Assembly (NCBI GenBank): GCA_019694835.1
Contig: JAIBBE010000193.1
Coordinates: 1 to 21,019 of the forward strand
DNA: 21,019 bases
Direction: 5' to 3'
Source of the DNA: Fimbriimonadaceae bacterium
GTDB lineage: Bacteria; Armatimonadota; Fimbriimonadia; Fimbriimonadales; Fimbriimonadaceae
Below, piece by piece: positions 14,651 to 21,019 of this stretch. Position numbers and translations under genes: made by a program. Under the pieces are notes generated by a model. That model was not told where the DNA came from, did no database searches, and saw only the letters and a list, made by a program, of their open reading frames with translations. Position 1 is the first letter of the stretch. Every line of letters begins with the position of its first letter.

Positions 14651-16551
14651 TGTGCGGAATTGCTGGGCTGGTATCCAGGAATGTTCGTGATCTGCGCTCG
14701 ATCTTCGCGATGACGGCCGTGCAAGCTCATCGCGGCCCGGACGGGGCCGGTCACGTGTTGTTCGATGACAAAGGAAATGCAGGCCTCTGGCGCGAGCGGC
14801 CAGACCTGTCCAACGCATCCATCGGCCGCCTTGCCTTGGGGCATCGGCGTCTTTCGATCATTGATTGCACGGACAGCGGCCATCAGCCGATGAGCTATGA
14901 CGGGGGCAGATACTGGATCACATACAACGGCGAAGTCTACAATTATCGCGAACTGCGTGAGGAGCTCCGAAGACGAGGTTGCACCTTTCGGTCTGAATCG
15001 GACACGGAAGTGATCCTTGCAGCCTATTCCGTATGGGGTGCGGATTGTTTTTCGCGGTTCAACGGAATGTGGGCCTTGGCCATCTGGGATAGCGTCGAGC
15101 AATGCCTCGTTCTCTCTCGCGATCGCTTTGGCGTCAAGCCACTTCATTTCTGCACCCAGAACGAATCGCTCTGGTTTTCGTCCGAAATTAAAGGCTTGCT
15201 CGCGGCCGGCACTCTACCCATCAAGACGAATGACCAAGCCATCTACGATTATCTTGTTCACGGGACCGTCAATACCTCCAATCACACGTTCTTCGATGGC
15301 ATCGTCGCCTTCCCATCCGGTTGCTATGCGATCGTTTCACCGCAGGACCTCACGATTTCGCCCAAGGCATACTGGCAGCTAGACCTCTCTGCGCCTGCGG
15401 GAAACTTAGCTTCTTTCGAACAGGCCTGCGATACCTTTCGGGAGTTGATCACGTCAGCAGTAGCGTTGCGCATGCGTAGTGACGTTCCTGTCGGCGCGTG
15501 CCTTTCCGGGGGGCTGGATTCGTCAAGCATCGTCTCGCTAATGGCGAGCATGACGACGGGATCTCTCCATACGTTTACTGCGCGATTCCCTAAGCCCGAA
15601 TTCGACGAGGGGCCATGGGCACAACGTGTCATCGATGCCGTGGGTGCCTCGGGGCACATGACCGAGCCGACCGAAGCAGGATTGATCTCGGATTTCGCAC
15701 AACTTGTCTGGCACCAGGAAGAACCCTTCTCGTCTGCCAGCCTGTATGCCCAATGGCTGATCATGCGACAGGCTCGCGAAGCAGGGATCCCGGTACTGCT
15801 CGACGGCCAAGGGGCCGACGAGATCCTGGGCGGCTATAGAAAATTCTACGCCTTCTACGTAATGTCGCTGTTGCGGCAGGGACGTGTCATCGACGTGTCT
15901 AGGGAAGTACTCGCATTATTGCTGAAAGGTGATCGCGGATACTGGCGCTGGCATGAAGGGTCGCGTTATCTCCCGCGCGTTCTTCGCCGAAACAGCTTTG
16001 ATATGGAGCGTTTGCTGCGACCGACCACGCACGCCCTGAGCACGACCAGTGCGGTTTCACTAGGCGCGACGTCGGACATACGGCAGCGGCAATTGCTCGA
16101 TCTCAATCGCTACAGCGTACCGAGCCTCTTGCGTTACGAGGACCGTAACTCCATGGCCTGGTCGGTCGAGAGCCGTGTCCCCTTTCTGGACTATCGCTTG
16201 GTGGAGTTTGCAATCCGGCTTCCAGTCGAGCACAAGCTGCGCGCAGGACAAACCAAGGCTGTACTTCGGTGCGGTCTGCGAGGCATTGTCCCCGACGCGG
16301 TCCTCAATCGACGGGACAAGATGGGATTTGTTACGCCCCAATCGCGCTGGATGGATGGAGCGCTGGGCGAGCATATCGAAGGGGCTTGTCTCGACTCCGT
16401 TTCAGCCTTGGACCGTTGGGTCGATTTGCGGGCAGTTCTCGACGCTTGGCACACAGCGTCTCCGGCGGGGCGGGAGATCGCTAAGTCTCTCGTTTTCCGG
16501 CTGGGTACGCTTGCGCACTGGCTGAATCGATTCAAGGTTTCAGCATCTTGA
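14650..16551 (+). CDS. Glutamine-dependent amidotransferase, asparagine synthetase B-like (second copy)
   Basis: 633 residues, the same two-domain plan as the copy at 11427. The Ntn glutaminase domain starts MCGIAGL (Cys2) and has AHRGPDGAG, LGHRRLSIID, ITYNGEVYNY and SDTEVILAAY. The synthetase domain has CLSGGLDSS (SGGLDSS at 286-292), DGQGADEILGGY and EDRNSMAWSVESRVPFLDYR. Both copies keep the nucleophilic Cys and the pyrophosphatase loop, so both look active. Sequence differences throughout show that this is not a recent duplicate. Only a short G-run (14638-14642) stands at ribosome-site distance. The stop overlaps the TTG start of the next gene. Two amidotransferases in one cluster suggest two acceptor uronic acids or two positions. 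An ordinary asparagine synthetase is possible but unlikely in this context. Confidence 0.89.
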   Translation: MCGIAGLVSRNVRDLRSIFAMTAVQAHRGPDGAGHVLFDDKGNAGLWRERPDLSNASIGRLALGHRRLSIIDCTDSGHQPMSYDGGRYWITYNGEVYNYRELREELRRRGCTFRSESDTEVILAAYSVWGADCFSRFNGMWALAIWDSVEQCLVLSRDRFGVKPLHFCTQNESLWFSSEIKGLLAAGTLPIKTNDQAIYDYLVHGTVNTSNHTFFDGIVAFPSGCYAIVSPQDLTISPKAYWQLDLSAPAGNLASFEQACDTFRELITSAVALRMRSDVPVGACLSGGLDSSSIVSLMASMTTGSLHTFTARFPKPEFDEGPWAQRVIDAVGASGHMTEPTEAGLISDFAQLVWHQEEPFSSASLYAQWLIMRQAREAGIPVLLDGQGADEILGGYRKFYAFYVMSLLRQGRVIDVSREVLALLLKGDRGYWRWHEGSRYLPRVLRRNSFDMERLLRPTTHALSTTSAVSLGATSDIRQRQLLDLNRYSVPSLLRYEDRNSMAWSVESRVPFLDYRLVEFAIRLPVEHKLRAGQTKAVLRCGLRGIVPDAVLNRRDKMGFVTPQSRWMDGALGEHIEGACLDSVSALDRWVDLRAVLDAWHTASPAGREIAKSLVFRLGTLAHWLNRFKVSAS

Positions 16552-17804
16552 GCGCTCCGAACATCTGGTACATCCATCCTTATGCTGGAGGCCCAGGGGT
16601 TGGTCGTTACAGCCGACCCTATGAGTTGTCGCGTGCGTGGCAGCAGCAGGGGGCGAATCCCCTGGTCATCACAGCCTCGTTTCATCATCTGATGGATTCC
16701 CCAGGCTCACTTCGCGGTTGCCACGATATCGAAGGGGTGCCGTATGAGTTTCTCCAGACCCCTGGGTATGCGGGCAATCGCGTCGGGCGTATCCTGAATA
16801 TGGCCTCGCTTGTCGCTTCGCTTCTATTTCACGCAGATCGCCTCGCACGACGATATGGTCGTCCATCGATGGTCGTGGCTTCGTCACCGCACCCATACGT
16901 ATTCGCGACCAGTCATCGTGTCGCGCACCGCTTTGGCGCTCGTTCTGTTTTCGAGGTGCGTGATCTGTGGCCTCTCAGCCTTACGGAACTCGCGGGTGTG
17001 CAACCAGGCCATCCACTCGTGCGCATAACGGACAAACTTGAGCGCTACGCATACAAGCGTGCAGACGCGGTTGTCTCGCTACTTCCTGAAACCTTATCTC
17101 ATATGGTCGAACGGGGGCTTGAACCTGAACGTTGGCGTTACATCCCAAACGGCGTCGACACTCACGTGCAGTATCTCGAGCGGTCGAGCAGCGAGGCTCT
17201 GACGCAAGCACTGCAGTGGCGTGCCTCCGGTCGGCTGGTCGTCGTCTATGCGGGTGCGTTGGGGGCACCGAACCACGTCGAGTCGTTGATCGAGGCAATG
17301 GATCTGCTGCGTCGGCAAGGGGAGCAGCGTGTGGTCGCGGTCATTGTCGGGCGAGGGGAGCGAAGCTCTACGATTGCAGCGACAGTTGCGATGAAGGGAT
17401 TAACGGATCGAGTTGCGATATTCGACCAGATACCCAAACAGGAGATCCCCGCTTTGCTGGAAGCCTGCCAGGTAGGCTACATCTCTCTGCGCCCAGAGCC
17501 GCTGTTCCGTTTTGGCGTTAGCCCGAACAAGCTATTCGACTATATGCTGGCACAGCTGCCCGTGTTGTTCGCGATCGACGCTGGAAATAATCCGGTAGCG
17601 GAGTGCGATGCGGGGTTTTCCGTCTATCCTGGCGACACCCCTAGAATTGCGGATGCGCTTGCCAGACTTGCAGAGATGCCGATGAACGAACGAGTGGCCA
17701 TGGGTCGCCGCGGGCATGCTTATGTGCTCGCAAGGCACAGCTACGATGCACTCGCTGGACATTACCTGGAGCTCCTCGACATGCCCCCAAGGGAACGCCC
17801 ATGA
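16548..17804 (+). CDS. Glycosyltransferase family 4, WbuB-like
   Basis: 418 residues from a TTG start at 16548, which overlaps the upstream TGA (TTGA). AAGG at 16534-16537 lies 10 bases upstream, and no in-frame ATG precedes the conserved N-terminal motif. The N-terminus reads IWYIHPYAGGPGVGRYSRPYELSR, followed by FEVRDLWPLSLTEL, both characteristic of the WbuB-type branch (L-FucNAc-transferase-like). The C-terminal half has PNGVDTHV, VVYAGALGAPNHVESL, VGRGERS and GVSPNKLFDYMLAQLPVL, the GT4 donor site. It is not closely similar to the two paralogous GT4 proteins of this cluster. Its stop overlaps the SDR gene (ATGA). The likely role is to add the second sugar to the lipid-linked first residue, but this is inferred from the neighbours. 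Confidence 0.88.
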   Translation: MSAPNIWYIHPYAGGPGVGRYSRPYELSRAWQQQGANPLVITASFHHLMDSPGSLRGCHDIEGVPYEFLQTPGYAGNRVGRILNMASLVASLLFHADRLARRYGRPSMVVASSPHPYVFATSHRVAHRFGARSVFEVRDLWPLSLTELAGVQPGHPLVRITDKLERYAYKRADAVVSLLPETLSHMVERGLEPERWRYIPNGVDTHVQYLERSSSEALTQALQWRASGRLVVVYAGALGAPNHVESLIEAMDLLRRQGEQRVVAVIVGRGERSSTIAATVAMKGLTDRVAIFDQIPKQEIPALLEACQVGYISLRPEPLFRFGVSPNKLFDYMLAQLPVLFAIDAGNNPVAECDAGFSVYPGDTPRIADALARLAEMPMNERVAMGRRGHAYVLARHSYDALAGHYLELLDMPPRERP

Positions 17805-18727
17805 AGCTCGTTATTGCTGGAGCCTCAGGTTATATCGGACGCGCCTTGGTGCATCTTTCGGTCGAGTGCGGTCATCAAGTTTTGATGTTGGTGCGACGTC
17901 GGTGCGAGGAATTAAGGCCGTACGGTGAGCAAGCATGCATCAGCGACGCGAGAGGCCTCACCGGTAGTACGGCCGATGCACTAATCAACGTTGCAGGAGC
18001 TGCACATATAGCGAAAAGTATTGCCGATTTTGACTTCGCCAATCGGCAACTACCGTTGCAGCTTGCAGCCAGTGTACTTGATGGACAGATTGGCCGACTG
18101 ATCCATCTCAGTTCCTTGAGCGTCTTCGGAAACTGGAGCGTCCGTCCGATTAACGAGATGTCGGCCCCGTCGCCGACGACACCTTATGCGCAGTCAAAGC
18201 TGGAAGCGGATCAGCAGCTTACGGCGCTGTTCGGGCCCAACGGAGAGAGATTGACAATCATCCGGGCACCAATGGTGTACGGTGCGGCTTGCCCGGGTAA
18301 TTTTTTGCGTCTATGCCGATTGGTTTCCAGTGGAGCGCCTCTGCCCTTTGGCGCCGCTCACGCTCGGCGATCATTCATCTTCGTGAAGAATTTGGCTGAC
18401 TTTCTCCTTCGGTGTGCTGAGCCGAACCGTCCCGGGGGGGTATTCGTGGTTGGAGATGGATCTGACTACAGCGTCATAGAATTGATTGACTGGTTCAATT
18501 CAGCTTACGGCAAGGGCACAAAGAACATTGCAGTGCCAATATATTTTCTGCGTATTTTTTCAGTCATACCAGGTCTTAGCCGAACCCTAGATAGCCTTAC
18601 TCGTCCGATGCTTGTCGACTGGCAAAGAGCTCGAACGTTGATGGACTGGAAGCCACCAGTAAGCCGCTCCGATGCCATGACCGCGACCCTTTCACGCCTG
18701 ATAGCACATCCAGGCCCTCCTCTGTAA
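17801..18727 (+). CDS. NAD(P)-dependent SDR, probable UDP-4-keto-sugar reductase or epimerase (WbpV/WbpK-like)
   Basis: 308 residues, extended short-chain dehydrogenase fold. The N-terminal Rossmann motif GASGYIG (7-13) has Gly7, Gly10 and Gly13; the catalytic Ser in HLSSLSVFG is near 104-105; YAQSK gives Tyr129 and Lys133. RAPMVYG and the RRSFIFVKNLADFL segment match UDP-sugar reductases. AAGGGA at 17789-17794 lies 6 bases before the ATG, which overlaps the upstream stop. An SDR of this kind before an initiating transferase and a WbpM homologue is the layout seen in P. aeruginosa O-antigen loci. There WbpM makes the 4-keto-6-deoxy sugar and the SDR reduces it to UDP-FucNAc or UDP-QuiNAc. Which of the two cannot be told. 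A 4-epimerase is the alternative. GC falls to about 42 % at 18481-18600 (hand count), lower than the neighbouring genes. Confidence 0.86.
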   Translation: MKLVIAGASGYIGRALVHLSVECGHQVLMLVRRRCEELRPYGEQACISDARGLTGSTADALINVAGAAHIAKSIADFDFANRQLPLQLAASVLDGQIGRLIHLSSLSVFGNWSVRPINEMSAPSPTTPYAQSKLEADQQLTALFGPNGERLTIIRAPMVYGAACPGNFLRLCRLVSSGAPLPFGAAHARRSFIFVKNLADFLLRCAEPNRPGGVFVVGDGSDYSVIELIDWFNSAYGKGTKNIAVPIYFLRIFSVIPGLSRTLDSLTRPMLVDWQRARTLMDWKPPVSRSDAMTATLSRLIAHPGPPL

Positions 18728-18749
18728 ATAGCAATTTAAATGGTCGCAA

Positions 18750-19301
18750 ATGATACGGCTCCTTGATTTTTCTTTGGCTGCGGCTGCCATGCTTTTGGGG
18801 TTGCCTCTGTTCATAGTGATCACACTAATCGGCTTTATTGAAACAGGCTCACCGCTGTTCCGACAGGAGCGGGTAGGCCGATTTCAGAAGCCGTTTGTGT
18901 TGCTCAAGTTCCGGACGATGCATCCCGACACGGCATCGGTCGCCACACACTTGGCCGATGCGCGCGCCATCACCCCTTTCGGTCGGTTTCTGCGCCGCAC
19001 GAAGCTCGACGAGCTACCCCAGTTGTGGAATGTGCTAAAGGGCGAGATGAGTCTCGTCGGTCCACGGCCGTGTTTGCTCAACCAGCACGAATTAATCGAG
19101 GAACGTGCCAAGCGTGGCGTATTCGATGTACGGCCAGGGATTACCGGGCTGGCGCAGATCAATGGGATCGACATGTCGACGCCGAAGTTGCTCGCCGAGA
19201 CGGACACACGCATGCTGCATGCCCAGAGCATAGCGTCCTATTTCCGGTACATCGTCCTGACTGTGGCCGGCAAGGGAGCCGGCGATCGGATTCGCTCCTG
19301 A
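18750..19301 (+). CDS. Initiating phosphoglycosyl transferase, PglC/WcaJ C-domain type (bacterial sugar transferase)
   Basis: 183 residues, the short single-domain form. A hydrophobic N-terminal segment (about 8-30) is the re-entrant membrane helix. It is followed by FRQERVGR, KFRTM, the Asp87-Glu88 catalytic dyad in KLDELPQLWNV, GEMSLVGPRP and RPGITGLAQING, all diagnostic of PF02397-type monotopic transferases. It transfers a sugar-1-phosphate, probably the WbpM/SDR product, to undecaprenyl phosphate on the cytoplasmic face and thereby starts the chain. P. aeruginosa WbpL does the same job but is a polytopic, unrelated protein, so this locus differs there. The 22-base gap before it (18728-18749) is AT-rich and the ribosome site is weak. 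It ends 16 bases before wbpM. Confidence 0.91.
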   Translation: MIRLLDFSLAAAAMLLGLPLFIVITLIGFIETGSPLFRQERVGRFQKPFVLLKFRTMHPDTASVATHLADARAITPFGRFLRRTKLDELPQLWNVLKGEMSLVGPRPCLLNQHELIEERAKRGVFDVRPGITGLAQINGIDMSTPKLLAETDTRMLHAQSIASYFRYIVLTVAGKGAGDRIRS

Positions 19302-19317
19302 CAACTGTGCACAACCC

Positions 19318-21019
19318 ATGATGATCCGGCACGCGCGATCGACTCTCGTTTTTCTATTCGACCTGTTAGCCGCTGTGGCGGCCTGGGTGGGGGGGTTCGT
19401 GCTGCGCTTCAATCTGGAGTGGCCGGATCACTACGCGGAGAAGATGCTGATCACGGGTACGGCACTGGTCGTGGTTCATGGCGTAGCCTGTCGGGTGGCA
19501 GGGCTCTATCGCGGCATGTGGGTGTTCGCGAGCCTGCCCGACCTGAAGCGTGTAACGAAGGCGATCGCCATTTCGGCACTGGCCTTAGTCGTGTTGCTCG
19601 CACTGGACCGCAACGCTCCCGCGTTACCGCGATCGATGATCTTGCTGTACCCGATGATGCTCATGATGATCATGGGAGGCGGGCGCGCCGCTTGGCGGAC
19701 ATGGAAGGAGCACCGTCTTTACGGCGGACTCGTCGGCGCGGGCAAGCCGGTGGTCGTAGTTGGGGCCGGGACGGGGGGAGCAATGCTGGTACGCGAACTG
19801 GAGCGTAGCCCGGATTGGCGGGTGGTCGCCCTGGTTGATGACAACCCGGCAAAGTGGGGACTTGAGCTCTTCGGCCATCCGGTAGTGGGTAGCATAGAAG
19901 GCCTAACTGGAGTCTTGAGCGACTACCGCGCGAACCATGTGATCTTGGCGATGCCCTCCGCCGCGTCCGCGGCACATAAACGCGCGACAGACCTCGCGAT
20001 ACGGGCGGGCGCCCACGTCTTCACCGTACCCGGCATTGACGACCTGATGAACGGCAAGGTCGCGATCAACGCGATGCGCCCGGTCGACATCGAGGACCTG
20101 CTTGGCCGCGAGCCGGTGAAGATCGACTCGGCGCATGTGCAGGCCATGATCACCGGCAAGACGGTTCTGATCACCGGCGCCGGCGGTTCCATCGGCAGCG
20201 AGCTGTGCAGGCAACTCGCCCGCTTCGTCCCGGCACGACTTGTGCTGTTGGAAGCAAGCGAGTTCGCGCTCTACACCATCGAGCAATGGTTCCGCGTGCA
20301 CAAGCCCGAGACACCGATCGTGCCGTTGGCCGGCGATGTAAAGGACACCGCGCGTCTGGAGGAGGTGTTCGCCGAATGGAGGCCACAGCTCGTCTTCCAC
20401 GCTGCGGCCTACAAGCACGTGCCGCTGATGGAGGTGGGCAACGCCTGGCAGGCGGTGCGTAACAACGTGCTCGGCACCCTCTTGGTGGCCGCTCACGCGC
20501 AGCGCTTTGGCGCCGAACGCTTCGTGCTGATTTCCACCGACAAGGCGGTGAACCCCACCAACGTGATGGGCGCCACAAAGCGTCTGGCCGAGATGGCCTG
20601 CGAGGGGCTTGGCCAGCTCCGCGACAAGAGCACGCAGCTCGAGATGGTTCGCTTCGGCAACGTGCTCGGAAGCACCGGCAGCGTGATCCCCAAGTTCGCC
20701 GAGCAGATCGCCCGCGGCGGGCCGGTGACGGTGACCCACCCCGAGATCAACCGCTACTTCATGTCCATCCCCGAGGCGGCGCAACTGGTGCTGCAGGCCG
20801 CCTCGATGGGCCACGGCGGCGAGATCTTCGTGCTCGATATGGGCGCACCCGTAAAGATCGTCGACCTGGCGCGCAACATGATCCGGCTGTCGGGCTACAC
20901 CGAGGACGAGATCCGCATCGAGTTTTCCGGGCTGCGACCGGGGGAGAAGCTGTACGAGGAGCTGCTTGCGGATGCCGAGGAGACGCGCGAGACGCCGCAT
21001 CCGAAGCTGCGCATCGCAC
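19318..21019 (+). CDS. wbpM: UDP-GlcNAc 4,6-dehydratase, WbpM/CapD family (3' truncated)
   Basis: The frame is open from ATG 19318 (or the adjacent ATG 19321) to the window end: 567 residues of a family that is about 620-670 long. The N-terminus has four hydrophobic segments (roughly within residues 8-130). A first Rossmann-like domain follows with VVVVGAGTGGAML, then the catalytic SDR domain with TGAGGSIGSEL (Gly287, Gly290, Gly293), AAAYKHVPLME, STDKAVNPTNVMGATKR (Ser406, Met417, Lys421) and RFGNVLGSTGSVIP. Methionine at the position of the usual catalytic Tyr is typical of the large WbpM-type enzymes. The reaction is UDP-GlcNAc to UDP-4-keto-6-deoxy-sugar at the inner membrane. GC rises from about 62 % near its start to about 72 % at 20701-20820 (hand counts). 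A 365-residue antisense frame at 19903-21000 is only its shadow. Confidence 0.94.
   Translation, partial: MMIRHARSTLVFLFDLLAAVAAWVGGFVLRFNLEWPDHYAEKMLITGTALVVVHGVACRVAGLYRGMWVFASLPDLKRVTKAIAISALALVVLLALDRNAPALPRSMILLYPMMLMMIMGGGRAAWRTWKEHRLYGGLVGAGKPVVVVGAGTGGAMLVRELERSPDWRVVALVDDNPAKWGLELFGHPVVGSIEGLTGVLSDYRANHVILAMPSAASAAHKRATDLAIRAGAHVFTVPGIDDLMNGKVAINAMRPVDIEDLLGREPVKIDSAHVQAMITGKTVLITGAGGSIGSELCRQLARFVPARLVLLEASEFALYTIEQWFRVHKPETPIVPLAGDVKDTARLEEVFAEWRPQLVFHAAAYKHVPLMEVGNAWQAVRNNVLGTLLVAAHAQRFGAERFVLISTDKAVNPTNVMGATKRLAEMACEGLGQLRDKSTQLEMVRFGNVLGSTGSVIPKFAEQIARGGPVTVTHPEINRYFMSIPEAAQLVLQAASMGHGGEIFVLDMGAPVKIVDLARNMIRLSGYTEDEIRIEFSGLRPGEKLYEELLADAEETRETPHPKLRIA

Noticed and set aside
11427..16551. 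The two AsnB-like genes as part of an exosortase-A (XrtA) polysaccharide system.
   Set aside because: That system has related amidotransferases, but no exosortase, PEP-CTERM protein or other marker is present. The wbp-type context explains them better.
19903..21000. A 365-codon open frame on the minus strand.
   Set aside because: It lies wholly antisense to the GC-rich wbpM coding region, whose plus-strand frame has clear dehydratase motifs. The minus-strand product has no recognisable domain and is a GC-driven shadow.
1..21019. CRISPR arrays, tRNA or rRNA genes, insertion sequences, strong terminators or promoters.
   Set aside because: I saw no short regular repeats, tRNA-like cloverleaf, transposase frame or stem plus T-run in the few short intergenic gaps. 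A weak element could still be missed by eye.

Overview
The window is one strand-uniform (+) surface-polysaccharide (O-antigen or capsule type) gene cluster. It starts inside a wbpE gene and runs off the end of a wbpM gene. GC is about 60-65 % at the edges, genes overlap or are closely spaced, and the wbp-type sugar genes resemble those of Pseudomonas aeruginosa. These features suggest a Gram-negative pseudomonad or betaproteobacterium (a Thauera/Azoarcus-like organism would fit), but no gene here fixes the taxon.

Layout. (1) 3-1731: a WbpE-like aminotransferase (5' cut) and a WbpI-like UDP-sugar 2-epimerase, the final steps towards UDP-ManNAc3NAcA. (2) 1736-5838: the ABC exporter Wzm/Wzt. The Wzt carries two extra C-terminal modules, and it overlaps a methyltransferase ending in a coiled coil, a candidate chain terminator of the WbdD type. 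(3) 5845-10436: a GT4 glycosyltransferase and a 1070-residue lipoprotein with two tandem D-glucuronyl C5-epimerase-like units and a discoidin-like C-terminus. (4) 10438-11424: an AT-rich transglutaminase-like gene interrupted by an in-frame TAG just upstream of its catalytic Cys. (5) 11427-16551: two AsnB-type amidotransferases separated by a GT4 that is a paralogue of the first GT4. (6) 16548-21019: a WbuB-like GT4, a 4-ketoreductase-like SDR, a PglC-like initiating phosphoglycosyl transferase and a WbpM-like 4,6-dehydratase (3' cut).

How the genes may work together (inference): WbpM and the SDR make UDP-FucNAc or UDP-QuiNAc. The PglC-like enzyme loads that sugar on undecaprenyl phosphate. 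Three GT4 enzymes extend it with sugars that include diacetamido-uronic acid. The AsnB-like enzymes amidate the uronic carboxyls, the methyltransferase caps the chain, and Wzt/Wzm export it. The lipoprotein epimerase could then edit uronic residues in the finished polymer outside the cytoplasm. No wzx or wzy, promoter, terminator, tRNA, IS element or CRISPR array was seen. Longest stretch without an intact gene: 10437-10698, which holds the 5' part of the broken transglutaminase-like gene.
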